From NCBI RefSeq assembly GCF_963678635.1, contig NC_087071.1, positions 11,051,088 through 11,115,087 of the forward strand: 64,000 nt of DNA, given 5' to 3'. Positions 61,006 to 64,000 of the stretch are shown here, in pieces. Position 1 is the first letter of the stretch, and the number at the start of each line of letters is the position of its first letter. The notes beneath the pieces were generated by a model. It worked only from the letters and a program-made list of their open reading frames with translations. It did not search any database and had not been told where the DNA came from. The position numbers and the translations under genes are program-made. The DNA comes from Symsagittifera roscoffensis (Eukaryota; Xenacoelomorpha; Acoela; Convolutidae).

Positions 61006-64000
61006 ATGGCAGACAGATTCTGGAAATCCATGCCCGCGGCCCTGAAGAAGCCTACTCTTGATGAGCTGTACAGACGCCTGAGGGACCTGGATTATACCCA
61101 AATAGACGAGAGAATGGCGATAATGCTGAATGCCATCCTCCAGTTGGAAGACCAGGGTGAATGCAGGGAGTCTGCGACGGAGGCTGTCTTGATGATCGGC
61201 TACACCACCGAGGGAATATCGAACCAAGAACAGACCAGATGGTTGTCTTGGAATGTGGATGGAGGAGTAAGGGGTTTTGACTTGGCAAGGAATCCTGGCC
61301 TGAATAACAATACCGAACATGGCGCAGGGGAATTCCCACTACCGACTAGGCCAACAGTAAGATCCACAAGCCAGAGCTCGAGTAGGGTGCCATCGATGTC
61401 ACGAACGCAACAGACGACCGAGGCATATCCGGATCTAGGTGTTCTAAAGAAAGAGCTCGAGAAGACGCAGAAGGAAAGGAATAAGGCGAACCTCGATCGG
61501 GATCAGGCAAAGCTGGATCGGGAGAAGGTTCAGCTGGAAAGAGACCAGGCGGTCAACGAGCGAGACCAGGCTCTGAGGTTGCTTGAGATGCAAAAAGCTG
61601 AACATCAACAGGAGTTAAGGGTGCGGGAGAACGCCGCAAATCGTGATCAACTGAGGTCGGAATTGGACAGAATAGAACAACGACAACGCGAGCTTGATGC
61701 ACAGAAGGGAGCCAGGCCGAAGGAGCGAGTGGTCACCAGCTCGAGGCCAGAGTCACGTATGGAGGTGGATGAAGCCCCCAGAGCAAGAGCACGGTTCAAC
61801 CTTGACCGCGAGGCCCGAGAACACATGAGTGAAGGGTTGGAAGTCTGGATACCGAATGACGCAACGTCTTCCTTGCGTAGCCTAGAGACGCAACCCATAC
61901 GCCCACTGATGGATGTGGAGCTGCCGGGATATACCCCAACCTCGACCTCGAGTGACAGTCAGGTGAGCGGCGGCTCATCGCGTCTGAAAAAACTGGGCGA
62001 GAGATTGCGACAAAAGAGTCGTGAGAGTTCGGCAAGACCGGAGCTTCCCCCGACGTGGAGGGAACAGCCGGTTAGGAGTGTCGTGATCTCGAGTTATAAG
62101 AAGAATACAGAGGGGAGGTACCACAGGCACAATCGGCTGGACTGGAGTGCGGAGCAAAAAGCTAGGAGAGACTGCTTTCATGATGCGGCCTGGGTGCAGT
62201 ACTTGGCGCCACCCCGGGTACCAGAAGGTGCGGTTCACCTAATCGTAGGGGACAGCCTGGTGCGGGTGTTGACCCGGATCCGATCGCACTGGCAGACAGG
62301 AATCTTGAGTTTCGCTGGAGCTGCCACGCCACAGATGTTGGCAACGCTTGACATGCTGGGGATGACCAAAGTATACACGGTGACCCTGATGGTCGGGACC
62401 AACGATGTATCAAGGGGAGAAGCGAGGAAAATAACAAGGCTGCACGATAAGGTGAGCTGCCTTCTTGAGGAACTGAGGATTCAGATGGACCCCATCCTGT
62501 TGACGGTATGTACGGTCCCCTACAACATGATGTTTGATCAGCACGCCTTGGAGATGAACGAGAAGGTGCGGAACCTAAACAAGGTGATAAGAGACATCCA
62601 CCGGAAGAGTGTCCTCCCTGTCAGACTGTTGGACGTGGCAGAGCGCATGGAGAAAGAGGGATTCCCTGAAGACACCTCCAATGATGGAATCCATTTTGAT
62701 AGACCAAGGGGAGCAGAGTGGCTAAACGACGTCTTCCAAGAACACATAAACGCGCTAGAGGCGGATCTGCTAGAGACAGCCCAATTCACATTAGGACCAC
62801 CTCCGAACCCACCATTCCTTGCCTCAAGGGCCTTGTCTGGTCGCTTGGGACCGAGAGTTGACACTAGATACAGTTCAAGGAGCAGCCAGACCAGATTGCA
62901 GAGTGCCACGCCAATGGAGTCTGAGGAGGTGACGTCATCAACACCTCCAGGCTCGGCGATATCCTCAGTGGTAGTGGCAGAGAGCAAACGGGAAAAGAAG
63001 TCTATGGAGACCGCTCGCTTGAGATATCCTGAGAAGGTGAAAGAACTGGATCTAGAGAGTTTGGAATGCAGGCGAGAATTGGCGGAAACCCTGGGGATCG
63101 AACGAGTGTCACACGAGGATTTGAATAGGCATCATTGCGTGGACTGGTTGAAAGCTCATGAGGCGCACTTCTCGAGAGCGAAGTTGATGGAGACCACAGA
63201 CTTGACTGGAATTCCCACAAAAGCGATCATGGGACCCATTAACTACAGACCTCTCAAGCTGCTGGGGAGTCCTGGATTTATAGCAGAACCTCCCAAGCAC
63301 CGAACTAGCATCGCCAGGATCAGGTTGGCAACCCCGGCACAGTTAAAGGTGGTAGACAAGCTGCTCAATCCGGGAGGAACGGGATTGCCAGATGCCGCTT
63401 ACGAAGGCTCGAAATTGGCGGAAGACCCCAGGTACGGGAAGCCCTGTGGAAGTACCCAGCTGGCCAAAACCCTGGCAGTTTATGATAGAGCAGATCCAGC
63501 TGCTGCGAGAGTAGTCATTGTGGCGGGATCAGACTTCGAAGGAACGTCTCCCAAGTTGTTCTGGCCGGAGACCTTGATATACTCTTTGCCAGGAGCTGAA
63601 TTAAATCAGATGTTAACTCTGGTGGTGGCAATAAAGTCGGAGATGCCCTGTGAACCTGAGCTGCTATTGTTTGCAGGAATGAATGATCACCTGCACGCGA
63701 TGGGACTTCTTGAGCAACTAAAGGGCGATGAAATTCCGACATCGAGGAAGATATGGGAAGCCATTCAGGCGTTGTTTGCGGCGATGAATGAAGTGCAAGA
63801 GAGTGTTGTCTCGAGATTTGGGTCCAAGACGAAGGTGGTGTTTACCACATCCCCTGGATACGCGAATATGCCATCCGCCCTACAGTTCGTGTACGCGGTC
63901 TTGATCCTGATAGCAGAAGGGAATGAATGGCGGATTCTAATGGCAGCCCCCAATCGGGAGTTGGAGCCATCGAACCTGAGGCTTCGCAAGTCAGAATTGG
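61006..64000 (+). CDS. Giant ORF2 protein with SGNH hydrolase domain (copy D, partial, open)
   Basis: I translated this frame by hand from ATG at 61006 to the window end: 998 codons without a stop. The start is supported by the shared N-terminal module (DELYRRLRDLDY, EAVLMIGYTTEG). A long charged coiled coil spans about residues 140-240, richer in ERDQ repeats than in A. The SGNH domain has GDSL with Ser417, GTND with Asn466, and DGIH with Asp560 and His563. The second block has GSD at 841-843 and GMNDH at 891-895, followed by TTSPGYANMP and AAPNRE as in A and B. The sequence between 600 and 830 is unlike A. The frame is clean although gag-pol upstream is shifted in several places. Confidence 0.85.
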   Translation, partial: MADRFWKSMPAALKKPTLDELYRRLRDLDYTQIDERMAIMLNAILQLEDQGECRESATEAVLMIGYTTEGISNQEQTRWLSWNVDGGVRGFDLARNPGLNNNTEHGAGEFPLPTRPTVRSTSQSSSRVPSMSRTQQTTEAYPDLGVLKKELEKTQKERNKANLDRDQAKLDREKVQLERDQAVNERDQALRLLEMQKAEHQQELRVRENAANRDQLRSELDRIEQRQRELDAQKGARPKERVVTSSRPESRMEVDEAPRARARFNLDREAREHMSEGLEVWIPNDATSSLRSLETQPIRPLMDVELPGYTPTSTSSDSQVSGGSSRLKKLGERLRQKSRESSARPELPPTWREQPVRSVVISSYKKNTEGRYHRHNRLDWSAEQKARRDCFHDAAWVQYLAPPRVPEGAVHLIVGDSLVRVLTRIRSHWQTGILSFAGAATPQMLATLDMLGMTKVYTVTLMVGTNDVSRGEARKITRLHDKVSCLLEELRIQMDPILLTVCTVPYNMMFDQHALEMNEKVRNLNKVIRDIHRKSVLPVRLLDVAERMEKEGFPEDTSNDGIHFDRPRGAEWLNDVFQEHINALEADLLETAQFTLGPPPNPPFLASRALSGRLGPRVDTRYSSRSSQTRLQSATPMESEEVTSSTPPGSAISSVVVAESKREKKSMETARLRYPEKVKELDLESLECRRELAETLGIERVSHEDLNRHHCVDWLKAHEAHFSRAKLMETTDLTGIPTKAIMGPINYRPLKLLGSPGFIAEPPKHRTSIARIRLATPAQLKVVDKLLNPGGTGLPDAAYEGSKLAEDPRYGKPCGSTQLAKTLAVYDRADPAAARVVIVAGSDFEGTSPKLFWPETLIYSLPGAELNQMLTLVVAIKSEMPCEPELLLFAGMNDHLHAMGLLEQLKGDEIPTSRKIWEAIQALFAAMNEVQESVVSRFGSKTKVVFTTSPGYANMPSALQFVYAVLILIAEGNEWRILMAAPNRELEPSNLRLRKSEL

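Larger units (their letters stand above)
51354..64000 (+). mobile_element. Copy D: giant retrotransposon, 3' end outside the window
   Basis: D is a divergent plus-strand copy with a leader, gag-pol (51791-60515), a spacer and the first 998 codons of ORF2. Its 5' LTR is lost in the gap or absent. It has the same gene order as A to C but protein-level divergence like that of A. Confidence 0.8.

Noticed and set aside
1-64000. Maverick/Polinton or other large DNA transposon
   Set aside because: LTRs, polypurine tracts, RT and a Ty3-type integrase are present, and no family-B DNA polymerase, capsid or packaging ATPase is seen.

Overview
The window holds no recognisable host gene. It is a nested cluster of four copies of one family of giant LTR retrotransposons: Ty3/Gypsy-type gag-pol followed by a second, roughly 9 kb gene (ORF2). 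The organism is most likely a nematode, probably Caenorhabditis-like. This rests on the overall look of the elements and on TTTTCAG-type 3' splice sites ahead of ORF2, so it is an inference and not a proven assignment. A run of 200 Ns (51154-51353) is an assembly gap.

Layout. Copy A (+, 1-11792, 3' part only) has the C-terminal end of gag-pol, an intact 2955-codon ORF2, a 3' UTR, a polypurine tract and an 885 bp LTR. Copy B (-, 12009-29242) has two near-full LTRs (12009-12928 and 28316-29242, about 2 percent different by eye). Its gag-pol has lost everything upstream of integrase, and its ORF2 is broken by stops and a frameshift. Copy C (-, 29243 to about 51153) has gag, protease, RT, RNase H, integrase, the extra C-terminal domain, ORF2 and a 2.9 kb leader, all decayed. 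Copy D (+, from about 51354 to the window end) has a divergent gag-pol with several frameshifts, then an ORF2 that stays open for 998 codons to the window end.

Nesting. The 3' LTR of C is split. Its upstream part is 29243-29756 and its middle part is 11793-12008, with B inserted exactly between them. Copy A abuts the other side of that middle part, so A also appears to sit in the same LTR. An ORF2 fragment of A type (27877-28315) lies inside the 5' end of B and marks a further rearrangement.

Gene content. The gag-pol reads capsid, CCHC knuckles, DTG protease, YVDD reverse transcriptase, RNase H, a DD35E integrase with an HHCC finger, then a long linker and a C-terminal macro-domain-like (ADP-ribose-binding fold) module. 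ORF2 has a small N-terminal helical module, a coiled coil, an SGNH/GDSL hydrolase domain with all key residues, a second SGNH-like block without the nucleophile, and about 2000 residues I do not recognise. ORF2 has no signal peptide or membrane segment, so it is not an envelope gene. A conserved 3' splice site 75-200 nt upstream suggests it is expressed from a spliced RNA. A 48 bp block inside the gag-pol end is almost invariant in all four copies and resembles the 3' polypurine tract region. The leaders and LTRs of B and C carry a family of stem-loops with arms CCTTCCGGATT/AATCCGGAAGG.
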